Assembly (NCBI GenBank): GCA_026260175.1
Contig: JAKCWW010001237.1
Coordinates: forward strand, 40,643 to 77,691
Direction of reading: 5' to 3'
Source: Reticulitermes lucifugus
Taxonomy: Eukaryota > Arthropoda > Insecta > Blattodea > Rhinotermitidae
Length of the DNA: 37,049 nt
This document shows, piece after piece, positions 12,506-24,605 of the stretch (position 1 is the first letter of the stretch; the number at the start of each line of letters is the position of its first letter). The notes beneath the pieces were generated by a model. The model saw nothing but the letters and a program-made list of their open reading frames with translations. It did no database searches and was not told the origin of the DNA. Position numbers and translations under genes: made by a program.

Positions 12506-12757
12506 GGCTCCCCATTACTTAAGGGGAAATTCGTGATTTAAGAAATCATCATATATTGTTACGGCAGTAAAATTAAGGGAGATTATGATGATCTGGACTT
12601 GTAACTCGGTTTGAGGGAGACAAGAAATACAACAGGAACTTGGTGGGGAAAATACACGGAAAGCGGCTACTTGGAAAAGAGATGGAAGGATACACCGATG
12701 TGTGTCTAAAGAAACGAGGTTGTAAAAATTGAAAGTGCATGTTAACTGCTTGTAGCT

Positions 12758-12997
12758 TTAGCCTACAGCTGCTGAATTTCCGGGTTTTTCTACCAGAGAC
12801 ACAGTAATGGATCTGAAAGATGTTATAGTCCGAATTGTGCAGTCGCATCCTGTTCGACAGACGATCCCACATGTTTGTTTATCAATATAATCTTTACAAA
12901 CCGTTGGCGTGGGCACTCCTTCCTTACGTGTACAGTAACACGGCATGGTCCGACTGTGGGACTTATTCGCGTAAGCGCTCCTGTTGGTCTTCTTCAT
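12758..12997 (-). CDS. Small cysteine-rich open frame, uncertain
   Basis: Seventy-nine codons from ATG. Seven cysteines fall in 34 residues (positions 20, 22, 34, 43, 47, 51 and 53), ending TCGIVCRTGCDC. The C-x3-C-x3-C-x-C spacing is like the end of a trypsin-inhibitor-like (TIL) domain, but the first half does not fit TIL and no signal peptide precedes it (MKKTNRSAYANK). The cysteine density is unexpected in AT-rich DNA. It could be an eroded exon or coincidence. Confidence 0.15.
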   Translation of the reverse strand: MKKTNRSAYANKSHSRTMPCYCTRKEGVPTPTVCKDYIDKQTCGIVCRTGCDCTIRTITSFRSITVSLVEKPGNSAAVG

Positions 12998-13044
12998 TGC
13001 TTCAGGGCTAGTATTTAATGAGTAAAGCGGGTACGTCTGTTGCC

Positions 13045-13200
13045 TGATTCATAAACACGTATGTCTGTCGTCTGTCTGCTTGTCTGTTTACTTTCCTCTT
13101 ATCTCATTACATTAGCCTATAAGTCTATCGTGTCTTTAAACTCTTGACCTCTTTGATGGATATGTATGAAATTTTGTAAGGGAAACTTATTAATATGCAC
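13045..13200 (+). repeat. TCTG-rich low-complexity and probable dispersed repeat
   Basis: TGTCGTCTGTCTGCTTGTCTGTTT runs into CTCTTGACCTCTTTGATGGATATGTATGAAATTTTG. Insect genomes often carry a repeat with a TCTG run followed by a stretch of this type. No copy for comparison exists in the window. Confidence 0.3.
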
Positions 13201-16200
13201 GACATTTGTGTTTACTAAAATACAAAATTTCGCTTAAGTATTTTACTTCTTAATTATCTAAGAAAGACTGAGAACTCATAAACGCTGCTTTTCTATTGCT
13301 TATGTTTTTTTCATACATATATGATTAGAATCCTTTGTCCTTTTTTCAAGTATTTTGGAGTAAAAGACGTGATTTATGTATTTAAATCTGTCAGATACAT
13401 GCAGAAAGGTTCGTGTCATTTTCGTGCATCCAATTGGTAAGTTACAACACTCGGTTTGCATCTTTAAGTGTGTTTACCTTCTAACATCGTAACAAATTTC
13501 ACACGCATAGCTCCAATGCTTGGACAGTTAACCATCAAGCCGAAAAGCGAAGAAACATTTTGCACGGCTGCTATGTTGTAATTTTGACTTGCAGTGACGT
13601 AAAGAAATCATTCAGACCTACAAATTGTAGACTCCTAAACTGAAGTAGACTTTTGAGATTGTTATGCTCTCTGTCATGTCGGTGTTTCTCCCACTAAATA
13701 TTTGAACCAGTTAAGAAATTTTGAAGAGCATGTGTGTGCATATTAAGTAACTGAAGAAAGCTAAAACGCCTCACTTCTTTAGTTCCTCCAATAAATAACA
13801 ACAACATGGCAGCCGCGCAAAATTTGAGGCTGAAGCAACTCTTTCGTCACTGACCTTTAAATTATAATGCGATGTATGTTAATAGATATTGGAAAACAGT
13901 AGTTTGTGTTTAGGACATGTCTTTTTAAGAAAGTAATGTAATAGGACACCATTCGTGCGAAAATTTTATGTAGCGTTCCTTGTGATGGAAATAACTAATG
14001 ACGCAATGGACCTGGGTACATAAAACCTGGTACGGAAGCAGACCATGAACTTAAAAAAATATTGCATTGAAATAGTGCTTTCAAGTCAAAAATTAAAAAC
14101 GCGGAGGCATTGCGAACCTTCAAGAATACACAACGAATTTAATGCCTACAGAATCTGTAATTAAGCAATTAGTTCTTCACAGAAGTACAGAAAAAATAAA
14201 TAATAATATTTATATGCACGGGACAACAATTTTACTCAAAATGCAAGTAGGCCTTAAGATTTATACTCCAAACTCCATCTTTTATTATTAGGTACAGATA
14301 TAAGGGAGGGGTGTGGTGGATTCTAATTTTATTGTCCGTTTATTCGGCCACCTTTCCGACCCCGGATCTCTGTTGGATCTACAGGTGGTCCAATGCGATG
14401 GCATTCCGTGACATTGTACACAATAAATAACACTTCGTGGTGCACATTTCGGACTGTTCGAAGGTAGTATATCGTAGACAATTATTCCTATAGTCTGTGA
14501 ATATTTCAGCACATTTTTCCAGTACAAGTCAACGTTGTTCCTGTGCTGACGACCACCATGTCAAGATAAAGGAANGGGGGGGGAGTTTAAAGCCAATAAT
14601 GCACAGTGTGTCACGGTGGAAAATATGAAGTTTACTACGGGCCAAGTTCAAGTTTTGGTATCTACTTGAGTCAGTTACGCTTACATTTATCGTATTTTTA
14701 CATAATAAATGGATTATATCACTTAATTTAATTCATTAATGTGCTGGAGGTTTTGAATTGCGATATTTATCACGACTTCAAATCAAAGATATTCATGAAG
14801 ATGTAAGTGAATAAAACAATAAATTCTCTTTGTAAAGTCCCGCCGGTAAGCTTGTTACTGAGTTTCTGTTTGATCGATTTGTTGGTTCCTTAATGAGGCT
14901 TAATTACGTAACCATTTTATGAGGCGTCCAATATTAAGATTATCTGTGAACAATGAATTGGAAAGGTTGTGAAATGGAAGTGTCATGTCTTACTGGAAAT
15001 AACTCAGGCAACTATTCTGAAACTTGCCTTGCACAGACTCAGGAAGAGCACGAACGACTCACTAAGTTTCTAAGTCTAATGCTTCATTAGATGCTTCAAA
15101 ACTGTGATGTGAGTGGAGCAGCTTATCTGTAAAACAGAATGAAAGAGTCTTATGGAATTATAGATTGTAAAATTCTAGAAACCATGTAGTCACCTGAGCT
15201 CGCCAGTCTAATGGGAATAATTTCCATCCCCTTCATCGGATGCCTATTTTGTAGTTGATTTGAAAATATCTTAGGGATATTTAGGAATATTTATAATGTT
15301 CACAGGATGATAATGTGAACATGAGAACTCAAATACTATCTCAGTAAAAAAACAAGCAACAGAACATGCTTTCAGAAATGCACATTCACATATCAAGCAT
15401 GAAACTATTCTGAGCATGTTTTGCCGAGTCTGTAGCTTTGCGCTCCAGTAACCTTTATCTGTGAAGGCAGATTCCCCAATACATAATGGATGTTGGGTTA
15501 ATAAAAAAAATTTAAATTTCCTTGCATTGAGTCTCAAGCAGTGAGTCCAAACTGTTCCAGAATATGCCTATTAAAAAGGTGGACTTGTGTGAGTTAAGTA
15601 TTCATTCCAGTGCCGATAGATTATAAAGTAGGAGATTTAGTATAAGATGCAGGCCTTATTTTGAAGAGGTCTTAAATTCGAGAAGGGTCAGTCGCAAGTG
15701 ATGAATTCAAAACTTCGTGACTGTGACAAACACAAGGTAACCATGTACACATACGGGCTTGGACTCCACGGTCAGCTTAGTGCCCACCTGTGCTACATCA
15801 TCACCAATATCCTTTCTTCGATATGGGTAAAAAATTTAAATTTCGCCTTATGGGTGCTTCAGTTTCGTCATCACGATCATGTGCTGTGAAGTTTTAGGCG
15901 TAGTGCCTGTTCTTTAACCCTCAAAGTGAAGCAGGTCCTTCCAGTCCAAATACGAGAAATGTGTCTTCATACGTTCAAGATTTCCAGGCCAACACAGGTC
16001 ACAATAACTCCAACAACACCATGTTTTAACCATTTATCAGTTGGATAGGTAACGTCTGACTGTATTTATGCTTGTGGTGGAACCGGGCTCAAGTCTCCTG
16101 CCATTATTTCCAGAATGTCACTATGCCTTTTATATCATTAGCAACCAAGCTTAACAACCCCATTATGTACTAATCTTAAGTTACTGCAGAAGAATCTCCC

Positions 16201-16532
16201 ATTGTCCACCTTTTTCTAAATGTGGGCTCCATTTATAACATGACACACGTCCCAACTATAGGCAATTTCATCCCACACTCGTCGTAGTATATCCTGGTCG
16301 ACTGTCATTACAGCACTTCGGATTCTTTCTTTGAGTTCCGCTATAAACTAACCGAAATATTACCATCCGACATCAATGCGCAAAAAAAAAAAAAACTTAA
16401 ACGGAGATTGCTTTGTAGTAATAAAATTTTCCGTACGTCCTGTCAATAGAAAATTACAAACCTTCCAATTATTCCCTTAATTTACAGCAACCACCTACAT
16501 TCTTGCATTCTTAAATATACTTTCATTTCTAG
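13201..16532. other. Long non-coding AT-rich stretch
   Basis: I see no gene or clear repeat. A minus frame at 14288-14527 has no domain. An ambiguous N sits at 14575 directly before a G run. An A run of about 13 is at 16382-16395. Confidence 0.45.
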
Positions 16533-16587
16533 ATTGCTTTGTAAGGCTACATTTTTGTTTGTTTTATTCACACTATCGGAGTGCAAG

Positions 16588-16827
16588 ATGCCTTCTACTC
16601 AGACTAATAAACCAGCTACGCATATCTTTATCTATCAGCGCCTTTCAGACGAAGAGAGTCATAGCACAGCCACAATGGGGCCCAATATAATTTCAATACA
16701 AGAGGTGCCCTGTACTACTAGCGCAGGTATGGAGGAAGAGCCGAAGTATATGTCGAAGACGGGATGGGTAACAACAGACGCTTTACAGCCTTTAAGATGT
16801 TTAGCGGGAACAAAAGTGAACAAGTAA
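16588..16827 (+). CDS. Small open frame of unknown nature
   Basis: Seventy-nine codons from ATG (MPSTQTNKPATHIFIYQRLSD onward) to TAA. The frame stays open upstream to an acceptor-like CATTTCTAG at 16524-16532, and its upstream part (ATFLFVLFTLSEC) is hydrophobic, like a signal peptide, but lacks an in-frame ATG. The composition (SDEESHS, MEEEPKYMS) is less biased than neighbouring chance frames. No domain is recognised. It may be a terminal exon, a small secreted peptide, or chance. Confidence 0.15.
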   Translation: MPSTQTNKPATHIFIYQRLSDEESHSTATMGPNIISIQEVPCTTSAGMEEEPKYMSKTGWVTTDALQPLRCLAGTKVNK

Positions 16828-19206
16828 AGTACAATTGTGGCTAAGAGTAGGTAAGAAGTAATTAAATTATTATAAGTAATTTAACAAAATGATAAATTTA
16901 TTTATAATAACTTTACATAAGGTTTTGCCGAAACATGAAACTGGGTTGCAATAAAATTCGTACTTCCAATGTGACCTGCATTCTACTAAATAGTTAACAC
17001 CTGATTGAGAGGCAACAAATTGCTGTGGATTATAGGAAAGTGTTTTCTCATATGTGGGCAATTAGCGTTCTATCGTCTTATTCTTATCCACAATATTGAT
17101 TAGTACTCCTGTGTGCATGAAATACAAATAGGAGGAATTTCGTACGGTACAAACAAAAGTTAGTAACAGATAACTGATAAAATAGTCTGTATATATTTGA
17201 ACAAATGGGCCAAGTTCAAAAAATACGTAACTCTCAGTTCTGTGTAGGCGAAACCATCCGTAGAGCTGCAGGTTCAAGAAAAAGGACTTTATTTTTTTTA
17301 GAAATGATAGCATCCGTCTAAGCGAAAGGATACTCATACACTGGAAAACATAAGAGAAAAGAATCTGCCGTAGATAGATACTGTTTTACTCACAGCGTAT
17401 TTCAATATATAAAACGAGACATGCTTGATATGAGTGTGAATTATTGAGTCTTGGAATAAATGCAGCATGAGGAACATAAAAAACATAGCAAAAGAAATAA
17501 AAAAAATTCGTGTTCTGCTCGAGCACTTATGACTTCATCTTCTGTTTCCATGCTGAAAAGTCGTCTAATTGTTATGTTTCAACTACGGAAAGTGAGGCGT
17601 AGCGAAAAGAACATGACATGCACCGTATGTTATTCAAGCATCTGACAATGCGGAGGAAAGAGAGAAGCAACCGCTTGTAGGAAGTCTGTTCCTGTGAGCA
17701 CGGCAATGAACCTTTGGGTTCCATAACAAGAAGAAACTTTCTGCTCAGCTGAGTAACTAACAACATCTCAAGAAATACTCTGTACCATGGAGCTAGTTAG
17801 GTTTTAAGTAGAGGAAAGGGAACCAACTCTCACTTAATCAGACTTGTACAGAACATAAAACCTCCATGGATTATAAAGTAGTGCTACACCTGTAAATATT
17901 TATTTACACATCCCACATTTTAGCTCCATAAGATGTCCTGAATCAAAGCCGACATTCGCTGATTTGATGATCCTGTAATCTACGTAGGTGCTGTAGATAA
18001 TAACTAACACGTGGGAGGGACAGGCTATGGGAAAGACGGTGAAGACTGAATCTTAAAACCTCGTCCTTTTGTAGATTTTTTTTTCTTACTGTGTCTCTAT
18101 CTACATCGTACAAGAGGCGAGTCCTAGCTCTCCCTATCCATTCAGGTTGTTGAATATTCATCTGCTCGGACGATAGTCGTCCACCTGTCTGGAAGGCCAA
18201 CCTAGCTACTAACAATATAATCACCTCACTTGCCAGGCTGGACGCACTCAGCATTCTCTGTATGTTCTTCATAATAAGGGTATCTACTGATGCGGAGGCA
18301 AAAAATGTATCACCCATTCCAAGAGCCTCTGGTTCGAGTTGGGATGATGCAGATATGAACCCTCACACCTAGCAAAGCCAATAGTTTGTAAACGTAGGGA
18401 GCACCAGACTTCCACCAAGGTTCAACCTTCACAATACAACGGATATACAATCTGCCAATCATAATTTCCACCTATCACTATATCAACCACTGACCTCTAA
18501 GATGTAGGATCTCTCTTCAAAGAAGACTAGGGCTTCTCAGTTGATCGATAAATTTTAGCATTTATTGAACAATTTTTGTCTGTATCAGTCAGATACAAGT
18601 TTAAACAATGAAGTTCATAAAGCTGTCGAATTTTTTCGTGAACTGATAATCGTTCAAAAAATTTTGATAGTAGAGAACTACGAATCTCATTAGGATTTAA
18701 AACGTTTGTTTGAAGTGTCTTTCAATTTGTTAAACATTAAATGCAATATAAGCAAACGCATTTAGGATTCTTTGTAATGTGATCAACTTTACAACACTAC
18801 GCCAACGTTTGCTTCTGCAAAGTAATGAGCCGCATCGGCCTTCTTTCCGTTAAGGGACAAAATAAGAAATTAAATGGGTTTATTAAACTACTGAGTCTGA
18901 TGTCTGACAATTACGTTGAAGTCACAAAGTAAATGAAAGTATTGTGAAACGTTCATTCGTTATTTAAATGTTACATCGTAAATTACGAAAGGCGATAGAA
19001 TATTACAACCAACGAGTAAATATCATTCGAGTAGAAAGATCGTCAAGACTGATGGGAATGTTTTATACAAAATATAGGCCCGAATTAGTAACATTGTATA
19101 TTTAGTTACATGGAAAGCAAATTTTATAGTCCCGCTGCAAAATTTACGTCAGCAATAAATGCACATTAAATCCAGGGTGGAATATGGTAATCTGAAAGCA
19201 TTAACT
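16828..19206. other. Long non-coding stretch
   Basis: The longest open frame of the window (124 codons, minus, 17943-18317) lies here. It is serine- and leucine-rich, has no domain, and is flanked by no splice sites. I take it as chance or an unrecognised decayed element. Confidence 0.4.
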
Positions 19207-19445
19207 AAACAAATAACTAACTCCATTAAGCATAGTCTTTCTTGAGAAGCTAATAGTTGCTCCATTACTCAAAACTTCCCAGACTTCTATGGACCTGTAT
19301 GTTTATTACAGCGTTTACATGCGCTAGCAACTTGTCTTTATTCTAAGCCAGATGCATTTATTCCATATCTTTCCATCCTCTTTCTTTAAGATCCTTTTCC
19401 ATAGTATTCTCCCATCTACACCTAGTTGTCAAAAACCTTGTAAGC
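19207..19445 (-). mobile_element. LINE 3' end, 5'-truncated
   Basis: On the minus strand it reads RCRWENTMEKDLKERGWKD and then NKDKLLAHVNAVINIQV. This is the same C-terminal signature (RRWEDNIKMDL..WI.LAQDRDQWRALVN.VMNLRV) as the LINE at 30430-31170, with stops in it. The 3' end is at the low-coordinate side, where AACTAACTCCAT corresponds to a GTTA-repeat tail. Only the last ~80 codons and 3' UTR remain, as expected for abortive reverse transcription. Confidence 0.75.
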
Positions 19446-20744
19446 ATTTGTTTTCTCTCATCTCATCTTGTTTGATACGAACATACCAATAATATTTGGC
19501 GTGGAGTGTAAGTCATGAAGGAAAATATGTTTATTTAAAATTGAAAATACTTCGTTTTAATTTGCATCTGACGTCCAAACACATTCATACAAAATATTTG
19601 ATAACAATAAAAGAGATTAGGGTCAGCAAGTGTAAAATTTCTAATTTAATTTTACTACGTGGCTTATGAAATAAGAAAGATGACCATTACGACTGGATTT
19701 TGCAAGATGTTTGTTACATGAGATAATTTCTGTGAAACGTACTGGTTATTACGAACATAGTATCCTTGGGCAATAAAATCTGCTTTTATTTAATGCTTAC
19801 AATATTCGTATGATTCTAAGCGTACGTCATATTTTGGATTTCCGCCGAGGATGTGGACGCACATGAATCTTTATGTTAAGGCTAATCATTTTCACCATTA
19901 GTGATGTTGAGGCTTTCTGATTTCCTGCCAGAGAGTCATTTACTTTAATCTTGGCAACAAAATTCAGTCTGTCATTTCCAGCTGCGCTTAGAAGCGAAAG
20001 CAGAATATAGTAATTTACCGATAAACTTGTCCCTCCAAAACGAAATTAGTGAATAGATGGAATTGTTGCTACTGTTTTTCATGAATACAAGCGGAAGAAA
20101 GGTTACTTTCTGTAAGTCAGAATTAATACAGAATATATAAAATTTCACCTTCAGTAACTCACATTTTACAAATAAGTATAATTACGTAGTAGATAAATAT
20201 AAATCCTACAGCCTATTTCCCTACTGCAAATTGCAGTAAAACTGGTAAGATACTAAACTGAGCTGAAAAGGGGATGGTTGCAGATTCGAAATTGTACTAA
20301 AGTCAGTGTTTTAATGCTTTCAGTTTTGAAAATTTTGCTACTAACTTGATGTTATTATTTTGGTTTGGAGAGAACAATGCACATTCTGACACATTATATT
20401 TTTAACAGACAACTTCAAATATTAGCAGCGTCGCCGTCGTTATAATTGTTGACTTAAAAGAGCGTTTTACACGTCATATGTAGGTATGATTAATCTCTAC
20501 CTTTACATAAAATGTTACAATTACAATCTCAATCGTTAATTACAGCTGTTAAACTGGAAGCTACGTGAAACGTTTTGTACAGCCTCCAGATTGCTGCTTT
20601 ACATTTAGCAAAAACACATTTGAGCAACAAGTGCAAGGGCCAAGAATATGAGTATCGTATATAGTTTCAGAAATCGCTAGTAAGTCCGTAAGGTGGTTAC
20701 TTTCTGATTGCTGAACATAGGAAATTATAATTCACAATATATCA
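19446..20744. other. Non-coding AT-rich stretch
   Basis: I see nothing beyond AT-rich sequence with no open frame above 60 codons. Confidence 0.5.
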
Positions 20745-20940
20745 GTAAAGGCATAAGGTGAGTAGTTAGCTTCACGCCCCTGTCACTTTACCTCTGGATC
20801 CCACTGAATAGAAGGTTCGGTTGCAGGGATAGTCTATACGCTATGAAGTAAAGATAGATCCTTGTTCGTGGCGGGAGCCGAAACACGATTCCTCGTTTTT
20901 CCAGCCCGCAGCCTAATCGCTACACGGAAAATGATGTCCC
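20745..20940 (-). mobile_element. SINE copy
   Basis: GTGAGTAGTTAGCTTCACGCCCCTGTCACTTTACCTCTGGATCCC gives the reversed body. GGCGGGAGCCGAAACACGATTCC and CCAGCCCGCAGCCTAATCGC give the head complement. The 15-bp head piece at 20901-20915 recurs in the opposite orientation at 35911-35925. Confidence 0.5.
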
Positions 20941-22608
20941 GCTATAACATTACAACGTTGATGTAACGTTTAATTTATACCTGTCAATTAGATCAACAAT
21001 TGGAAAGGGGACACACACAAACACACTGTATTAGCACGCTGATCTAATAATGCTGTAGTTTCCTTAAAGAGAGAATATAAGCTTTAGTATTAAAACACAA
21101 CCAATAAAACTAAACCGAGTTGTGAAAAATAATTGGTGAAAAAAAAAAGAATAATGATTTCTGCAGTTAAAATTTTCCGATTACTGCAGCCATAATTTCG
21201 CCACTGCTCCATACTCAACTATCTGTCGTGGCACTTGAGAATGTGCGAACTTTTCCATCTACCATCGTGGCATTATAACTTCGATCTGCAGTTGGAGCTC
21301 TATTTCTGAACAAAAAATGAGTAAGTGTAAACACACCTAAATGCTAATATAAGGAACGATCTATAACCTGCAACAGTTTCCGACAAAGTAAGGCCTAGGA
21401 TTAAGCCTCAGAATGCACATATTGTCTTTTTATTATTCCCTTAAATGAAAGGGACCCTAATTTATTAGGCGAGCTGAAAATGAAAAGTCCTTGTCAATTT
21501 GTTTCTTACACTATGTTGTTTTGATTGTTACAACTGCGTACCCTATGACAAATGTGAGAAACTGGCTTATTTTATATCGTTGCTTTAATTACATATCTAC
21601 CAATTCTGATATAGAAAGGTTTTGTTAATTCAAGTATTAAAAGTGCAGGCTGGCTTCAAAATAATTTCTGGTCATTTCTTCTATTGTTCTGCGATAAAAC
21701 TTTTCTTCTCTACAATAAATTCATTACTTTTCCGCACTACTAATCTGAGGAGTGCAGAGCCTTCTCCATTAGTTCTTTTGTGTGGATGTAATGATTCACA
21801 TTATTTTATTACTTCTACAATTTTTTTCGCAATACAGAACATTTTTATTTTTTCCATTTTATATAATCCAGGTAATTGTTAAAAGCGCAGTCCAAAGTCT
21901 GTAATTAAATAACCAACTAGACACAATGTCAGTGTCAGTCTTATTAAGAAAATTCTGCTTTAGCCCTCCTGATACGATCCAGTTTTAATGAATGAATAAA
22001 TGTAAAGACATTGAACTTATCCAACGAAGTTAGGTACGAGGTCTTCCGCTGTGGTGCTGACTGGTCTTAGTGATCCATGAAATGCAACGGTAAGCCTGAT
22101 GTAACTTGTGGACGGAAGTCGCAACCATAACATTTATAGGCACATACGCAATCTACACGCTGTATACATATAACAGCTGCAGTTCTACACCTTACTACAT
22201 TGAGAGGAGAAAATATACAGGTTCCTATATTAAATAAACATACCGCATGGTCGTACAACTTTCACTAGGACGCACGGTGTTCTATCAATAAAGAAGCCTT
22301 CCAAGAATGTTTCCTCCAGAAAAGATCATTACACCGTATTTAGTAAACAATGCAGCAAAAACAAGATGAGTCAAACACCGCCAGCTACCGAAATGATCCA
22401 CTACATATTTTCTAAGAAATAGAGAATCCTTCCATCCCAGTGTTTTAATAATTATACTTAGATAATTTTAACTATTAAAACGTATGCAAACATATATTAT
22501 TCCTGATACGGAATAATAGGTAATTATATGGTTTTATATATTTTAACTGTAAAGCGGAGGCCTCTACCTCAATGTATGTTTTTCATTTTATGATCTTGTA
22601 ACTTCTGC
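20941..22608. other. Non-coding AT-rich stretch
   Basis: An ACACACACAAACACAC run lies near 21012, and a small perfect palindrome (ATTATTCC/GGAATAAT) near 22497-22520. The last few hundred bases may be the 3' region of the retroelement whose hammerhead-like motif is at 22609. Confidence 0.4.
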
Positions 22609-22646
22609 CTGATGATGGCCGGCCTACGCGGCCGAAACATGTTGTA
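22609..22646 (+). ncRNA. Hammerhead-ribozyme-like motif with intact core
   Basis: CTGATGA at 22609-22615 matches the hammerhead core C3-A9 exactly. After one extra T comes a 5-bp stem GGCCG/CGGCC (22617-22621 with 22629-22633, loop GCCTACG), then GAA (22634-22636), AC-ATGTT-GT (2-bp stem III) and A at 22646, giving a GUA cleavage triplet. Of all copies in the window this one has the best core. Stem I is weak: the bases adjoining the core do not pair, although TTCT upstream could pair with AGAA downstream past a small internal loop. AATAAA follows at about 22651. It is likely the 3' end of a retroelement, possibly Penelope-like. Confidence 0.45.
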
Positions 22647-23970
22647 AAGAAAATAAACGGTGCATGTGAAAAGTGTTGTGTTTACTCTGATAAAGATTTA
22701 AATAGCCGATAACAATCATAATCGATACCAGAAAAAGAAGAGTATTTTCAACAGTGTCATAGTAAAAATTTCGATAATTGAAAATTCATAGAACTATGAA
22801 TTAAATCATGGACCATTTCATGCCTGTCACTAGACATATTTAAAAGCTGAGGACAGACGGTTTGCGTCTAGCCGTCGTCTTATTGCATGGCCCGCAGTTA
22901 GGGAGGAGGTGGCGATCATCAATCTCATCATTGCGTCACCATCAATACCACACCCTCATCTCATTCGCTTCTCTCAGCCACTTTTAGTACAAATCGGACA
23001 GCAGAGATTCTTCAGTAGAGTACGACAGTACAAGTCAAAACCAACACGACAAAAACATCTAGAGCAGGGTTGCCCAGTCGGCGGCACACTCTGAAGTATT
23101 AATATAAAAACGCTGAAATGTTTATTTACCTTAAATTATTTATGTTACAGGTTCCTTGAAATAAGCAAATCTGACTCGGCACTACGTGTAGAATTACTTC
23201 ATCTTTCCTGTACGTCGAATTCAAAAGTTCGGGTTCCTTAGGTCTTTCTTTTTTTCGGACTTCTAAAGAAGGTCATGGCTGTATCTGTATTTTAAGGTGG
23301 ACTAGTGTTCAGAATTGTTAAAATTGGAATTATAAAAAAAAAAGGAATATCTGTTTTTGTTCACAAGTTTGGCGGTATGCCAAGGCAACGTTACGCCCAT
23401 CCCTACGTTGTACTCACTATATCTTACTGCCTTTCTGCAGTGCAAAACTGCTCATGATTGAAATTGTTAAATGTAAGCAATTATTATTTATCAGATAAAA
23501 AATGCTGTAAAATATGCTGACGGAATAATTTGTCAGACATACATTGATGTTACTCTCAAGCATTAAATGTGACTTTGAAAACAGTGTAGTTCCAAATAAA
23601 TCCCTTAATCTACTTTCCTTTTCAGCGATATTACTTTCCAGAGTGACTTCTTAATCTTTTATTTAAGCTGATTTTTCACTCATAAAAGTTCAACGATGTT
23701 TAAAAAATCATTATGTTAAATGTGGCTGTATAAGTGGGCAGTTCACTATTGTTTGAATGTAAGAAGTCTTACCTGCATTATAAACATTTTGGAAACCTGT
23801 CTTCACAATACTAATATTTATAAGAATATTGTCACACGAACGCATATTTTTGTTTCAACTGAACTTCCAGATCCAAACACACATACACAAATTTATACAC
23901 ATAGCGAATGTTTAAGTTCAAATGCAGGAAGATTACCTTTCCTGTAGCATGAGTACCATTTCTGTTTCAG
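22647..23970. other. Non-coding AT-rich stretch
   Basis: No gene recognised. GGGTTGCCCAGTCGGCGG at about 23068 resembles ends of hAT-type elements, but no matching end or target duplication was found. Confidence 0.4.
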
Positions 23971-24024
23971 ATTCGATGAATATAAGCTCGCCCGGGAGGG
24001 AACTGCTGCAGGCGAGTCACAGAA
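23971..24024 (+). CDS. Candidate 54-nt exon upstream of the VWC exon
   Basis: Seen: a pyrimidine-rich acceptor (ATTTCTGTTTCAG) and a full-consensus donor (GAA|GTAAGTATT) bracket 54 nt that are clearly more GC-rich than the surroundings. Two frames are open. Phase 1 to 1 gives SMNISSPGRELLQASHR and would join the VWC exon in frame, forming a serine codon at the junction. Phase 2 to 2 gives FDEYKLAREGTAAGESQ, which looks at least as protein-like but would not splice in frame directly to the exon at 26125. The third frame has a stop. No domain can be recognised at this length. The segment may be a linker exon of the same gene, a cassette exon, or a chance pairing of good splice sites. Confidence 0.35.
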
Positions 24025-24242
24025 GTAAGTATTAAAAGTGTTTTGCTTTTCATATATGATCATTTACACACAGAGATGACAGGAAAAGAGGAAGGAAAAT
24101 ATACACTGCACAAAAGCCTTAATATTAACGAATCAAAAAAGTGCAAGAATTAAATGAAAGCCATTTCGAAATAAACGAGACAGAGAAAAATCTGAGATCT
24201 GCGCTCTTCTGAGATATTACGCGGCGTTGTGTGCTAATTGCC

Positions 24243-24280
24243 TACCGACGTTTCGGGACAACGTATCGGTCCTATCTTCA
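24243..24280 (-). ncRNA. Hammerhead-ribozyme-like motif
   Basis: On the minus strand: TGAAGAT, A, GGAC/GTCC (4-bp stem, loop CGATACGTT), C, GAAAC-GTCG-GTA. The 2-bp stem III and GUA triplet recur as in the 22.6 and 24.95 kb copies with a different loop. The base in the C3 position is G, and stem I would be short (CC against GG). The stem sequence differs from the other loci but still pairs, which supports a conserved RNA fold rather than chance. Confidence 0.38.
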
Positions 24281-24369
24281 CGGGTCAAGAGTCCGAATAG
24301 GAAAGGAAACCTTCCGCAAAGGTAGTCAGTATTATAACTAGGCTATGATGGCCTGGACAACCGAGGAAT

Positions 24370-24605
24370 GGTGGTTAAATTCTCGGTAGAAGCAAGAGAT
24401 TTTTCTCTTCTCCAAAGTGTCCAGACCGGCTTTAGAGCCCGCAAACTTTCTATTCAGTGGGTGATGGGAGCGCTTTACCCAGACGTAAAGCGGCCTGTTC
24501 AAGGTGACCGCTCGCCTCTTCTAGCGTCGAAGTTAAGGAGTGGTGATACACATCCATTCACGATAAGCCGTCGTGGCTTATAAAGGAAGAACTTTAACTT
24601 TTACC
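24370..24605 (+). mobile_element. SINE copy of the 29.7 kb family
   Basis: It shares GTCCAGACCGGC, GAGCCCGCAA..TTCAGTGGG, GCGCTTTACCC..GTAAAGCGGCC, and GTGACCGCTCGCC..TAGCGTCGAAGTTAA with the SINE at 29728-30025, and ends in a TTTTACCTT tail. The head is weakly preserved (AATTCTCGGTAGAAG) and no target-site duplication was found. Confidence 0.6.

Noticed and set aside
14288..14527. Possible transposase fragment on the minus strand
   Set aside because: Residues such as PSHWTTCRSNRDPGS superficially recall DDE transposases, but no catalytic motif or family order could be shown.
17943..18317. Longest open frame (124 codons, minus)
   Set aside because: It has no domain, no clear splice signals and a serine/leucine-rich composition. 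A frame of this length is expected by chance in 37 kb.
23063..23411. Possible hAT-like element with ends CAGGGTTGCCCA and TAGGGATGGGCG
   Set aside because: The ends match only loosely and no 8-bp target duplication flanks them.
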